Shown piece after piece: positions 17,376 to 25,986 of a DNA stretch of 64,000 bases; the first letter of the stretch is position 1; each line of letters starts with the position of its first letter. The notes under the pieces were generated by a model. The model was not told the origin of the DNA. It saw only the letters and a list, made by a program, of their open reading frames with translations, and did no database searches. The position numbers were made by a program, and so were the translations under genes. Location: NCBI GenBank assembly GCA_000995965.1, contig LBYD01000002.1, positions 328,697 through 392,696 of the forward strand. The letters are read 5' to 3'. Origin of the DNA: Candidatus Moranbacteria bacterium GW2011_GWC2_40_12. GTDB lineage: Bacteria; Patescibacteria; Paceibacteria; Moranbacterales; UBA11712.

Positions 17376-18542
17376 ATGTATTGCATAAAATGCGGAAGAA
17401 AATTAAAGGAATTCGATAATTATTGTGATCATTGCGGTAAAAGAATATCTGGAAGTGAGATAAAGAATAAAGAAACAGGAAAAATTGATCTACCAAGATC
17501 TGGATTTACTAAAGAGTTTAACTTCAAAAAACAATTTTTATTTTGGTTTATTCCGTCGGGCTTGATATTGTTGGATATTTTTTACCTCACCTCATCCAAT
17601 ATATTCATTAGCCTAGTATGTTCAATTATCATAGGGGGGATTTTTGCATTCTTGATAATTCAGATAAGGAGAGAAAACTACATGCCGAAACAAAAGAAAA
17701 TTATTAATCAAATTCCAACTTATCGGGAAAATAGAACAGCTACATCTCTCTCTAAACCAATTATTAAAAAATCTTGGCTGGACAGTCAAGCAGTTAGGAC
17801 AACGTTGATTGTTTTAGGTGTTGGGGTAGTGTTAATCTTTAGATTTGGTGATTTTTTAAACAACGATGCTGTCGAAAAAAATAATCAAGCAATCTCAGAC
17901 CTTAATTCCGGAAATAGTAGTCAAGCCATATCGCATCTGCAGCAAGCTTCTGAAGGAGCAATCACAAATGATACAAAAATAAACACTCTTAAAAATCTCG
18001 CATATGCCTATTCAACCGAGGGCAAAAACGATTTGTCATTGAAAACCTTTAAGGAAGCACTTGCATTAGCAAGTAATGATTCTTTCGATTATTATTTAAT
18101 TTCTGGTGAAATAGGATTATTAGAGAGGAAACCTGACCTAGCTTTGTCAAATTATAACAAAGCATATCAAATCAATCCCAACAATTTTCAGATAAATAAT
18201 GCTCTTAATCTGTTTTACATTGACCTGGATGAAAGTGCAAAATCCTATGCAAATTATCCAAAAGCTCTGGGATATGCCCAAAAGGCTTACGAGGTTAGTG
18301 AAGCGTCGGTTAAAAATATTGCCAAACAAAATCTCGCTATATCTTATCTTTTTAACAAAAAATATGAACAAGCAATAACGCTCTTTCTTTCAGCTGATTT
18401 AGCTAAAGAGCCCTATGCTAATTATTGGCTTGGTGTTACATACGTAGCAAAGGGAGACTCTGCTAATGCTAAGATTTATCTTAAAAAAGCAAAAGATGCT
18501 GGAATAAAACTTGAGCCGGAACTTTCTGAATACCTATATTAA
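17376..18542 (+). CDS. zinc-ribbon, transmembrane and TPR protein
   Basis: A 388-aa protein. A zinc ribbon (CIKC 3-6, CDHC 17-20) is followed by two hydrophobic helices (about 51-95), a basic stretch, another membrane helix (about 140-158) and then at least four TPR-like helix pairs (about 165-385; AISDLNSGNSSQAISHLQQA and AYAYSTEGKNDLSLKTFKEA are clear units). TPR arrays bind partner proteins. The third consecutive gene with the same N-terminal ribbon, it lies 5 nt after the protease gene. Confidence 0.75.
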   Translation: MYCIKCGRKLKEFDNYCDHCGKRISGSEIKNKETGKIDLPRSGFTKEFNFKKQFLFWFIPSGLILLDIFYLTSSNIFISLVCSIIIGGIFAFLIIQIRRENYMPKQKKIINQIPTYRENRTATSLSKPIIKKSWLDSQAVRTTLIVLGVGVVLIFRFGDFLNNDAVEKNNQAISDLNSGNSSQAISHLQQASEGAITNDTKINTLKNLAYAYSTEGKNDLSLKTFKEALALASNDSFDYYLISGEIGLLERKPDLALSNYNKAYQINPNNFQINNALNLFYIDLDESAKSYANYPKALGYAQKAYEVSEASVKNIAKQNLAISYLFNKKYEQAITLFLSADLAKEPYANYWLGVTYVAKGDSANAKIYLKKAKDAGIKLEPELSEYLY

Positions 18543-18575
18543 ATCCTGAGGTTAACGTTTATTATACATACAAAA

Positions 18576-18905
18576 ATGCTTAGGTTGCTTAATAGAAAAA
18601 ATTATCTAATTTCAGTAGTTATTTTCTTGGCTATCTTTTTTCTATCCGGATGTTCGGATTATTCCACGGAAAAAGTTGAAGAAAGCCCTGCATTTGAAGA
18701 TACTCCTGTTATTGAAGATTCAGATTCTGATCTATACGATCAAGAGCCTCAAACATTCAATGGATATGAGTGCACTGATGATTGTTCAGGACACGAAGCT
18801 GGTTATAATTGGGCTGAAGAAAAAGGCATAACCGATCCAAGTGATTGCGGAGGAAATTCAAATTCCTTTATAGAGGGTTGCGAAAGCTATGCCGAAGGAC
18901 AGTAA
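18576..18905 (+). CDS. lipoprotein with Cys-rich C-terminal domain
   Basis: A 109-aa protein with a type II signal peptide and lipobox FLSGC (Cys near residue 26), an acidic linker and a C-terminal module with paired cysteines (CTDDCSGHEAGYNWAEEKGI then DCGG and EGC). Such DCSGHxAGYxWA modules occur in small secreted proteins; the function is not known to me. It is probably anchored on the outside of the membrane. Confidence 0.75.
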   Translation: MLRLLNRKNYLISVVIFLAIFFLSGCSDYSTEKVEESPAFEDTPVIEDSDSDLYDQEPQTFNGYECTDDCSGHEAGYNWAEEKGITDPSDCGGNSNSFIEGCESYAEGQ

Positions 18906-18935
18906 TGATTATGATAAATAGTAATTTTTATTAAA

Positions 18936-19142
18936 ATGATGAAGAAAATATTTTCACTCACATTTATTTTATTATTGGCACTGTTTTTATCTGGATGCAG
19001 CAGTGAGCCAGCAGTCAAAAAAAGTGATACAGGAATTTGTCATAAAGATGGAACAAACTATTACAAGAACACAAAGAATTTTACTCCCTATGATTCGATA
19101 GAGGATTGTCTCGATAGCGGAGGAAGGTTGCCTAAAAAATAA
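18936..19142 (+). CDS. small lipoprotein
   Basis: A 68-aa protein with a signal peptide and lipobox FLSGC; the mature part is about 44 aa with two further cysteines (GICHKDG and EDCLDSGG). Start could be either of two adjacent ATGs. Third secreted/anchored product of the operon. Function unknown. Confidence 0.65.
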   Translation: MMKKIFSLTFILLLALFLSGCSSEPAVKKSDTGICHKDGTNYYKNTKNFTPYDSIEDCLDSGGRLPKK

Positions 19143-19148
19143 ATACAT

Positions 19149-19412
19149 ATGGGATATAATTTTTTCGATTTATTAACTAAGATTACACCTACCTTTACAA
19201 TAAGACATAGAATGCGTTTTTTTGGCATGCAATCTATAGAAAAATATAAAATTGTTGGAAGTCGCAACAAAGAAGTGGAGGAGCTCATAACCATTTGCAG
19301 ATATTGGGCTGAACAAATATTAAAAAGAAATCCAGATGACGAAGAAGCTAAAGCATTCAGAAATTTTCCAAATAAATCTTTTTCAGATTGGATTAAATCA
19401 AGGGAAGAATAA
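19149..19412 (+). CDS. hypothetical 87-aa protein
   Basis: A soluble mostly helical protein (KEVEELITICRYWAEQILKRN in the middle, split by no gap) that starts 6 nt after the previous stop and ends 21 nt before the next start. No family recognised. Operon context and AT-rich codon use match the neighbours. Confidence 0.5.
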   Translation: MGYNFFDLLTKITPTFTIRHRMRFFGMQSIEKYKIVGSRNKEVEELITICRYWAEQILKRNPDDEEAKAFRNFPNKSFSDWIKSREE

Positions 19413-19433
19413 ACTTCTATTTTTTTCAACAAT

Positions 19434-21203
19434 ATGGTCAACTACATTTTTATCATCATAATAATAATCAGCTATATTATTCTTTGGTTTATCATAAATC
19501 TTTTAGCTTATTTTTTGTCCGTTGCTTTCAAAACCAAAAAAATATTTGGAGTGATGGCAGGGTTGGCATACATTGTTTATTACATTTTTAATTTTTTATT
19601 AGGAATAGGATTAATTTGGTTCGGAATATTGCTTTTAATAAATAGAGAATTTCTTTGGTTTATTATTTATCTGTTTATCGGAGCAAGCATAATAAGCTTT
19701 ATTATCAATTTGCTCCAGTTTCCCTTTATTTTTCTCACGAATTATTTTTCGTATAAGATTCAGGAAAGAGATTTTGATGATGACATAGCAACTGCAGAAA
19801 TAATTGGCGAAAAAGGCAAAGTAATTAAAAGAATTGAGGGCGATACTGCGATATTGGTCAGACTCGCTAAATATTTTGTCCTTCTTTACATCCTAAATTT
19901 TGCATCTGTATTTCTTAATCCGGAAAAAATTGCAACATGGAGATGGGGTGATTATATCCTCTGGCCTTTTTTGTGGCTTATTTCTCAAGCTGTTGTTGTT
20001 GGTATTCTGTATATTATTTATCACAAGATAAGGTTTAAATTGTTTTTTCCTGAAGATAAGCGACATTTTTTTATTCAAGTTTTTAAGATATGTTTCTTTT
20101 TTGTATTAATAGCAACTATCTTGATATATGGCATATTATATTTTATTGAAAACAAAGCAGATAAAAATACTAACGAAATTCAGGACATTACATCGCAAGA
20201 ACAATCCAGCGCGCTATATGATGCTTCTTCGTGGGAAATTGTAAATATAATTAATGAAGATGTTAATGGAGATAATCAAGCCGAAGAGATTTATTATTTA
20301 AAATCAATTAAATCTGCGGGGGTTGATGCGGCTGATAAAGATGAGTTTGGAATAAAAATTGTTGTTGCAAAGGACAACAATATTTTATTCGAATATTCTC
20401 CAAGCGAAGATAAGGCTACCGATAAATATTGGCCAGTTGGCTATTATCGATCTGACACAAATTCTTCAAAGAATTTTTATCTCGACGACTTATCAGGAGA
20501 TCGGTTGCCAGAGATTATTGTCCAAACTGGTATCACAGGCGCGTCTGATATTGAAGACTGCTTGAATATAATCAGTTATAACAAGACAAATCAAACATTC
20601 AATTTAGTTAATAAGGAGGAATTTTGTTACACCTTTAACACTGGCATCAAATTTGATAATCTTTCTTCTTTAAATGGCCGACAAATAATTAAGGCTGTTC
20701 CCTTAAATGGCGAGATTGTAGGGAATAAAGTCGAGCAGTCCTTTTCAATCGATGTTTATACTTGGTATGGTAATAATTTTTCAATATTGAAAAAATTTAA
20801 AAGTTCAAGATCATACGAAGGCGGATTGAATGCTCTCGATGGGGAAATTTACTTAATAAGAAAATATTTTTGGAATTTATCATCTGATGATCTAAAAATA
20901 CTTCAGACAGATCAGGCAGTTCGGGATCTTAAAACAAAGGCAGATGCTTATCGACAAATGATAGATCTTAAAAATAGAAAAGCTCAAACTCTGTTAAATC
21001 AGATTAATCTAATAAATGAACAGATAAATAATTCAAACTTATCAGAAAAAGAAAAGACAGAATTGCTAGAAGAAAAAAATTATCTTTTGCAAAAAACTAG
21101 TGAGGAAGAAGATAAATATAGGCAACTGCTAGAGCAGGTAGATAAACAAAAAAATGGACTGCTTAATGATATAAATAAAATGGAAAGCGGGGTGAAATTA
21201 TGA
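19434..21203 (+). CDS. multi-pass membrane protein with FG-GAP-like and coiled-coil regions
   Basis: A 589-aa protein. About five or six hydrophobic segments lie in residues 1-245. An extracytoplasmic domain follows with calcium-loop-like repeats DVNGDNQAEEIYYL and DLSGDRLPEIIVQ, typical of FG-GAP/VCBS beta-propeller units. Residues about 475-585 form a long coiled coil. Overlaps the next gene by 4 nt. It could be a surface adhesin-like or signalling protein; function not known. Confidence 0.7.
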   Translation: MVNYIFIIIIIISYIILWFIINLLAYFLSVAFKTKKIFGVMAGLAYIVYYIFNFLLGIGLIWFGILLLINREFLWFIIYLFIGASIISFIINLLQFPFIFLTNYFSYKIQERDFDDDIATAEIIGEKGKVIKRIEGDTAILVRLAKYFVLLYILNFASVFLNPEKIATWRWGDYILWPFLWLISQAVVVGILYIIYHKIRFKLFFPEDKRHFFIQVFKICFFFVLIATILIYGILYFIENKADKNTNEIQDITSQEQSSALYDASSWEIVNIINEDVNGDNQAEEIYYLKSIKSAGVDAADKDEFGIKIVVAKDNNILFEYSPSEDKATDKYWPVGYYRSDTNSSKNFYLDDLSGDRLPEIIVQTGITGASDIEDCLNIISYNKTNQTFNLVNKEEFCYTFNTGIKFDNLSSLNGRQIIKAVPLNGEIVGNKVEQSFSIDVYTWYGNNFSILKKFKSSRSYEGGLNALDGEIYLIRKYFWNLSSDDLKILQTDQAVRDLKTKADAYRQMIDLKNRKAQTLLNQINLINEQINNSNLSEKEKTELLEEKNYLLQKTSEEEDKYRQLLEQVDKQKNGLLNDINKMESGVKL

Positions 21204-21460
21204 AAAAAATATTATTTGTTATCTCGATTTTAGCGTTCGGATTTATAGCCGTAAATTTTGCCAGTGCATATTCTTACAGAGTTGGCGGATATTACAGGAG
21301 CAGTGGAACGTATGTTCAGCCGTATTACAGAACATCTCCCGATAGCTCTCGCTGGAACAATTATTCGACGCGAGGAAACTATAATCCTTATACCGGACAA
21401 AAGGGATATACCAGCCCGTATCGTTCTTACAACTCATATAGATCATACAGCCGATGGTAG
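21200..21460 (+). CDS. small secreted Tyr/Ser-rich protein
   Basis: An 86-aa protein with a signal peptide (cut near NFASA, residue 23) and a low-complexity mature part rich in Tyr, Ser, Arg and Gly (GGYYRSSGTYVQPYYR, SYNSYRSYSRW at the end). Such composition fits a surface-coating or matrix peptide. It is the last gene of the zinc-ribbon operon and is coupled to the upstream gene by overlap. Confidence 0.65.
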   Translation: MKKILFVISILAFGFIAVNFASAYSYRVGGYYRSSGTYVQPYYRTSPDSSRWNNYSTRGNYNPYTGQKGYTSPYRSYNSYRSYSRW

Positions 21461-21560
21461 CAGTATTCACACATTTCACTTAAAGGAAAGCGAAAACAAA
21501 CGCAAGGGGATCAACAAAAACTCAAATCATATAACTGGCAGGAATGTTCTTGTTGACCCT

Positions 21561-21670
21561 CGCACAACTTGATTTTGTTGCGACACGCTCTTTTTTCTTG
21601 CCAAAAATTGCCTGCAAGCTTTCGTCAACTTTTGGAGAAAAGAGGCGTTTCGCAAAAAACGAAGTTGTGC
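21561..21670. repeat. inverted repeat at the right end of the island
   Basis: GCACAACTT (21562-21570) and AAGTTGTGC (21662-21670) form inverted arms about 90 bp apart. With the hairpin at 21760-21830 they fill the gene-free 21461-22054 stretch, where I see no convincing coding frame. Confidence 0.5.
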
Positions 21671-21759
21671 AACATTTGTTTTCGCACTTTTTATACAACC
21701 CCCTGCCCCCTTTGCAAGGGGAAAGCCTTTCTTTCGCATCGAGCGTGCAGAAAGGCGTT

Positions 21760-21830
21760 ATACGGGCGTGCTCGCTTCGCTACGCCTTGAACAGGGCTCA
21801 AGCCCTGCCATTCGGCAGGAACGCCCGTAT
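21760..21830. repeat. cruciform-like inverted repeat
   Basis: ATACGGGCGT and ACGCCCGTAT (10 bp) enclose two smaller hairpins, CAGGGCT/AGCCCTG and CTGCC/GGCAG. It lies about 25 bp inside a possible right junction of the island (ACTAACAACGA at 21856-21866). Confidence 0.6.
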
Positions 21831-21978
21831 TGCCCCTGAAAGCCGCCTAGAAAGGACTAACAACGAAACTATAATCTTGCTTCAATACTTCTCTTAATTC
21901 TTGCCACTGCTTCAATTCTGTGATAACTTGGTTCCAACTATTGAGTAGGTAGTGTACCAGAATGAAATATGGAGCAAT

Positions 21979-22008
21979 TTGCTTGTTTTTTGGAAGGTGT
22001 GTTATGAT
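21979..22008 (+). promoter_or_regulatory. possible sigma-70 promoter of the HU gene
   Basis: TTGCTT and TATGAT are separated by 18 bp, 47 bp upstream of the HU start. Matches to consensus are moderate. Confidence 0.4.
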
Positions 22009-22054
22009 TCCTGAAGATTTCAGGGGGATTAATAAGCTTTAATAAAAAAACCAC

Positions 22055-22327
22055 ATGAAAAAGAAAGAGCTTGTGGAAGCCATCGTGGCAAAAACCGAGA
22101 TGGCGAAAAAGGACGTTCTTATGGTCCTTGAAACAATGACGGAAGTCGTGAAAAGCACTGTCACAAAAGAGGCAGTCGAAATTCCGGGGATCGTGAAGAT
22201 CGAGAAAAAACATCGAGCCGCCCGGATGGGGCGCAATCCGATGACCGGAGAATCTATCAGCATTCCGGCCAAGACTGTGCTGAAAGCCCGGGTTCTCAAG
22301 AAGCTCAAGGATGCGGTGATGAAGTAG
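22055..22327 (+). CDS. HU/IHF family DNA-binding protein
   Basis: A 90-aa histone-like protein. The helical dimerisation part MKKKELVEAIVAKTEMAKKD is followed by the beta arm with GRNPMTGESISIPA, matching the family signature GRNPxTGExxxIPA. It bends and compacts DNA. A possible promoter lies upstream and a terminator follows, so it is a single-gene unit. Confidence 0.95.
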   Translation: MKKKELVEAIVAKTEMAKKDVLMVLETMTEVVKSTVTKEAVEIPGIVKIEKKHRAARMGRNPMTGESISIPAKTVLKARVLKKLKDAVMK

Positions 22328-22330
22328 TTC

Positions 22331-22367
22331 AAAGTTCGACTCTAGGCGGAGCCGATAGTCGAACTTT
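22331..22367 (+). repeat. hairpin after the HU gene
   Basis: AAAGTTCGACT and AGTCGAACTTT pair perfectly around a 15-nt loop. The TTCGAC/GTCGAA arms match the outer arms of palindromic element copy B, though the core differs. Confidence 0.55.
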
Positions 22368-22380
22368 TCGAAACAAAGGA

Positions 22381-22406
22381 TTCCGCAGTAATTTGCGGAA
22401 TTTTTT
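22381..22406 (+). terminator. terminator of the HU gene
   Basis: TTCCGCA and TGCGGAA pair around a short loop and are followed directly by TTTTTT. Confidence 0.85.
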
Positions 22407-22414
22407 GTTTATTT

Positions 22415-22474
22415 AAAGCTCGGCTTTTTTCCTTCCCCGACTGCCGTCGTGGAATTCCTCAAAGCCAAGCTTTT
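22415..22474 (+). repeat. palindromic element, copy C (intergenic)
   Basis: AAAGCTCGGCTTTTTT, an inner CCCCGAC/GTCGtGG stem, then GGAATTCCTCAAAGCCAAGC. Sixty nt, same family as the copies in tsaD and ligA, but here between two terminators and not translated. Confidence 0.88.
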
Positions 22475-22476
22475 GA

Positions 22477-22503
22477 TCCCGCCATGATTTGCGGGGTTTT
22501 TTG
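22477..22503 (+). terminator. second terminator hairpin
   Basis: CCCGC and GCGGG pair around CATGATTT and run into GTTTTTTG. It directly follows palindromic element copy C. Confidence 0.7.
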
Positions 22504-22591
22504 TTTGTTTAAAAAGCTAAGGTTTACACTTCTTATTTTATAATGCTACAATCTTCTTGTTGACAATAGACTATGTCGCAAGATTACGCCC

Positions 22592-24184
22592 ATGGAAAAC
22601 AAGAAAAATTCCCAAATAAACGAGCCGATTGCGGAGTTTCTCGAAAAACTCAGACAGCAGCTGGAAGCTGAAAAAATCCAGAAAGCCGGAGAAAAGGAGG
22701 CAGAGATCGAGGAAACAGGCGAAAGCATGGCTCTTCTTTATGAGAAAGTAAGAAATCTCATCGAATACAACGATGATCATCTCATCAAGAGAAATGCCAT
22801 TGAGCGAATTTTGAAACGCAATCTTCTCATTGAATTTCGCCGTGAGGATTTCACTGAACAGTTTCTCGAGGAGCTTGCCATGAGCGGATATCTTGAAAAG
22901 GGAAAAACCGGAGAGGAATTGAAAACAAAGACTGCGCGCATAATTGCCAAATACCAAAAAGCCTCGGGGGCAATTTCAGGCTATGAGGTGAAGAGGTGGC
23001 TGGTTGGCATGGCTTCCTGCGAAATCGAGGAAACTCTGTTTTCCAATCCATCCAGATTTGCCCTGGTCCGGGCCATGTATGAGACAGCGAAGAATAGAGT
23101 TGAAATCAAGGGCGCGAAAAAAGTGAAGGAGAGCGAAAAGAACATCCAAATTTTTCTTGCCGTTGTGAGATCAATCGCCAAACCGGACAATGCCATGCTC
23201 AATTTCGTCCTCTTCAAACTGTATCTTCCGGAATGGTTCAAAAAGGACCTTCCGGACAGTGAATTAGCCATGATGCTTTCCGGCTTTCCGGCGCTCATCC
23301 ATTCGATCAAGATGAAAATTTCAAGCCCCGTTTCGGTGAAAATAGGAGTGGCGCTTCGCAAGTATGCCGTTTATTTCAATATTTTTTATGAGTCGGCGCT
23401 TCAAAATATTTCCAAAATAGAAAAAATCGTCGGAAATCCCGAGTCGCTCAATTTTGCGGTCCAATTGGCGGCTTCCGAAGTATACGATCGGGAGATGAGA
23501 AAGTTCTGGAAAAGAGTGAAGAGAAGCCTTTATTTTCTCATAATTACCAAAATATTTTTGGCCGTGGCGGTGGAATATCCCTTTGATTTTTATGTCATCG
23601 GACAAGTCAATACGGTTCCAATAATTATCAACCTTTTTCTTCCGCCGCTATATCTGTTGGTCCTTTCAACAACCATACGCCGCCCCAGCGACCAAAACTC
23701 CGCCCTGATTGCCAAAGGGGTCGGAGAAATTGCCTACGGCCGCGAAGAAAAGCCGATTGCCGAGATCCGTCTTCAGGAAATCGAAACTTTCTCTGATTGG
23801 ACGCTGAATCTATTTTTCATTCTCACCTACGGGATTTCATTCGGGCTTGTCATTTGGATTTTGAATATCTTGAATTTCAATTGGCTCGGAATCTTGATAT
23901 TTCTTTTCCTTTTCAGCGTGATAAACTTTTTCAATGCCCTGGTGCGCCAGCCAGTGCGCGAACTTCTTGTCGCCCGTGAAAAAGAGGGAATGATCGGGAT
24001 GCTCATAGACACCCTTTCAATGCCGTTTGTCCGGATGGGGAAGTGGATGTCGATCAACTTTTCGCGAGTCAATGTTTTTATCTTCCTTTTTGATGTTATA
24101 ATAGAAGCGCCGTTCAAGGTAGTTGTCCGATTTATCCGGGAATGGGCCGGATTTATCCGAAGAAAGAAAGAGGAAGTGATTTGA
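22592..24184 (+). CDS. conserved-type integral membrane protein, unknown function
   Basis: A 530-aa protein. Residues 1-300 are charged and helical and presumably cytoplasmic. Two hydrophobic blocks follow (about 310-358 and 405-450), each long enough for two membrane helices, and a shorter one lies near 490-505. No enzymatic motif is visible. The start at 22592 lies about 30 bp after TTGACA but no matching -10 box is clear. I recognise no named family. Confidence 0.7.
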   Translation: MENKKNSQINEPIAEFLEKLRQQLEAEKIQKAGEKEAEIEETGESMALLYEKVRNLIEYNDDHLIKRNAIERILKRNLLIEFRREDFTEQFLEELAMSGYLEKGKTGEELKTKTARIIAKYQKASGAISGYEVKRWLVGMASCEIEETLFSNPSRFALVRAMYETAKNRVEIKGAKKVKESEKNIQIFLAVVRSIAKPDNAMLNFVLFKLYLPEWFKKDLPDSELAMMLSGFPALIHSIKMKISSPVSVKIGVALRKYAVYFNIFYESALQNISKIEKIVGNPESLNFAVQLAASEVYDREMRKFWKRVKRSLYFLIITKIFLAVAVEYPFDFYVIGQVNTVPIIINLFLPPLYLLVLSTTIRRPSDQNSALIAKGVGEIAYGREEKPIAEIRLQEIETFSDWTLNLFFILTYGISFGLVIWILNILNFNWLGILIFLFLFSVINFFNALVRQPVRELLVAREKEGMIGMLIDTLSMPFVRMGKWMSINFSRVNVFIFLFDVIIEAPFKVVVRFIREWAGFIRRKKEEVI

Positions 24185-24297
24185 AAATTGCCAATTGGCC
24201 CGATAAAATCCCAAATCAAAAATCCAAGCTACCGGACATTGTGTCGTCGGGGCTGGGTATTGATTGGATTAATCGGGTCGATTAGGAATTAGGAATT

Positions 24298-25977
24298 ATG
24301 TCCAAAAAATATTGGGATTATTTCATTCTCGCAGTGATTGTCCTGCTTGCTGCCGCTGTCAGGCTGTACCACTTTTCAGACTGGCTTTATTTTGCCATGG
24401 ATCAGGCGCGCGATGCGATGCTCATTCGCGAAGCGTACGATAACGGCATTTCAAATTTGCCCCTTCTGGGTCCCCGGGCGGCGGGGACATTTCTCCGGCT
24501 CGGGCCGATCTTCTATTATTTCCAATTTCTTTCGGCGAAAATTTTCAATTCGACTGATCCGGCGGTTCTTGCTTATCCGGATGTGTTTTTTTCCATCCTT
24601 TCCATTCCGCTTTTCTATTTTTTTCTTCGGATCTATTTCCAAAAAACATCTTCTCTCCTGGGGACGGCTATTTTTTCCGCCAGTTTTATTGCTATCCAAT
24701 ACGCGAGATTCGCCTGGAACCCGAATGCCATTCCTTTTTGGATTCTGCTCACTTTTTTTGCTCTGTTGAAATTCTCCCAGTCAAAAAGAGAAAAAGAAAA
24801 ATACGCCTGGCTCTCTGCAATGGCAGTCGGATGGGGGGTGGCCAGCCAGCTTCACTTTTTGGTTTTTGTCGCTTTGCCGATTCTCATAATCATATCCCTC
24901 GCCTGGAACAGGAATTTCAAAAAAATGGGGTGGAAAGGGGCGGGTCTTGTCATTTTGATTCTCCTCATTTTTTATATGCCGGTCATTTTGAGCGACTTGA
25001 AGACTGGCGGGGATAACGCGAAACAATTCATTTTTGCCCTCAAAAACAAGCCTCAGACGGAATATTCGATCTCGCAAAAATTTTTCCAAAACTTTATAAA
25101 CCATGGGAACTACTATACCCTTTATCCGACTTCGTATATCAGCCGGACGGGGAAAATATCAATGCTTGCCGGTCTTGTTTTGATTTTTGCCACTCTTCTC
25201 AAAATATTTTGGGGGCTGAAAGAGGAAAAAGATGAAGAAAAAAAATCCTTTTTGCGGGTCGTCTATGTTTGGTTTTTTGGTTTTTTCTTTCTTCTTATTC
25301 CGTTTGCGTTTCAGGTCCGCCCCCGTTTTTTCTTCCCGGTTTTTTTCCTGCCGTTTGTATTTTTCGCTTTTTGGTTTGATTGGGCATTGAAGTGGAAAAA
25401 GAAAAAGCATCTCGGGAAAGCGCTGGCGGCGATTGTTTTTCTGGGTGTTTTTTTTCTCAACTCGGAAGCGATCCGCACCTGGTATACAAGCCTTGCCAAA
25501 GAGAAGGATCCCGAGCCCTGGATGGGAAGGATGCTTGTTATCCAGCAGTTCCAAAATGTCACCGCAACGCAACTTGAAAATCTGGCCGGCTATTTGCGGG
25601 AAAGAAGCGCGGACGAAGAAAAAATATTTGACCTTCATGGAAACATGACCTATCGGGTTCCGGTCCAATATTTTTTGGAAGCAGATCCGCCGGTTGACTA
25701 CGGCCTCATTACAAAAAGCGACACGGATCCGTCAAAGCTCTATTTTGCCATGACTTCCGACAAAGACGGCTATGATGCCGTTCCAGCGGATATCCGGTCC
25801 AAATTCAACCTGGTTGCCGCCCATTCTTTCAGTTATCGCCTGAAACTTTTTGAGATGGAGCTCAAAGCCATTCAGCCGGAATTCAAAAAAGAAAAGAAAA
25901 CGGAAAGCAGTGAAGATGAACAGAAGACGCCCCGTCCCAGAAGAACAGAGAGGCTAAAGTGGGAAGAAATATTATAG
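24298..25977 (+). CDS. GT-C fold (PMT/ArnT-like) membrane glycosyltransferase
   Basis: A 559-aa protein with about ten membrane helices. The first extracytoplasmic loop carries the Asp pair typical of GT-C enzymes (FAMDQARDAML, Asp35 and Asp39). Such enzymes move a sugar from a polyprenyl-phosphate donor to protein or lipid on the outer face. The acceptor is unknown. The Lys/Glu/Arg-rich tail is cytoplasmic. It is followed 9 nt later by an esterase and then a GT4 enzyme, a small envelope-sugar group. The start follows GATTAGGAATTAGGAATT words instead of a Shine-Dalgarno site. Confidence 0.8.
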   Translation: MSKKYWDYFILAVIVLLAAAVRLYHFSDWLYFAMDQARDAMLIREAYDNGISNLPLLGPRAAGTFLRLGPIFYYFQFLSAKIFNSTDPAVLAYPDVFFSILSIPLFYFFLRIYFQKTSSLLGTAIFSASFIAIQYARFAWNPNAIPFWILLTFFALLKFSQSKREKEKYAWLSAMAVGWGVASQLHFLVFVALPILIIISLAWNRNFKKMGWKGAGLVILILLIFYMPVILSDLKTGGDNAKQFIFALKNKPQTEYSISQKFFQNFINHGNYYTLYPTSYISRTGKISMLAGLVLIFATLLKIFWGLKEEKDEEKKSFLRVVYVWFFGFFFLLIPFAFQVRPRFFFPVFFLPFVFFAFWFDWALKWKKKKHLGKALAAIVFLGVFFLNSEAIRTWYTSLAKEKDPEPWMGRMLVIQQFQNVTATQLENLAGYLRERSADEEKIFDLHGNMTYRVPVQYFLEADPPVDYGLITKSDTDPSKLYFAMTSDKDGYDAVPADIRSKFNLVAAHSFSYRLKLFEMELKAIQPEFKKEKKTESSEDEQKTPRPRRTERLKWEEIL

Positions 25978-25986
25978 AATTTCATT

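Noticed and set aside
21544..21897. Open frame of 117 codons on the plus strand at the island end
   Set aside because: It crosses the inverted repeats, has no ribosome site or recognisable domain, and competes with frames on both strands.
10261..21900. Complete prophage
   Set aside because: Two recombinases are present but no capsid, terminase, portal, tail or lysis genes.
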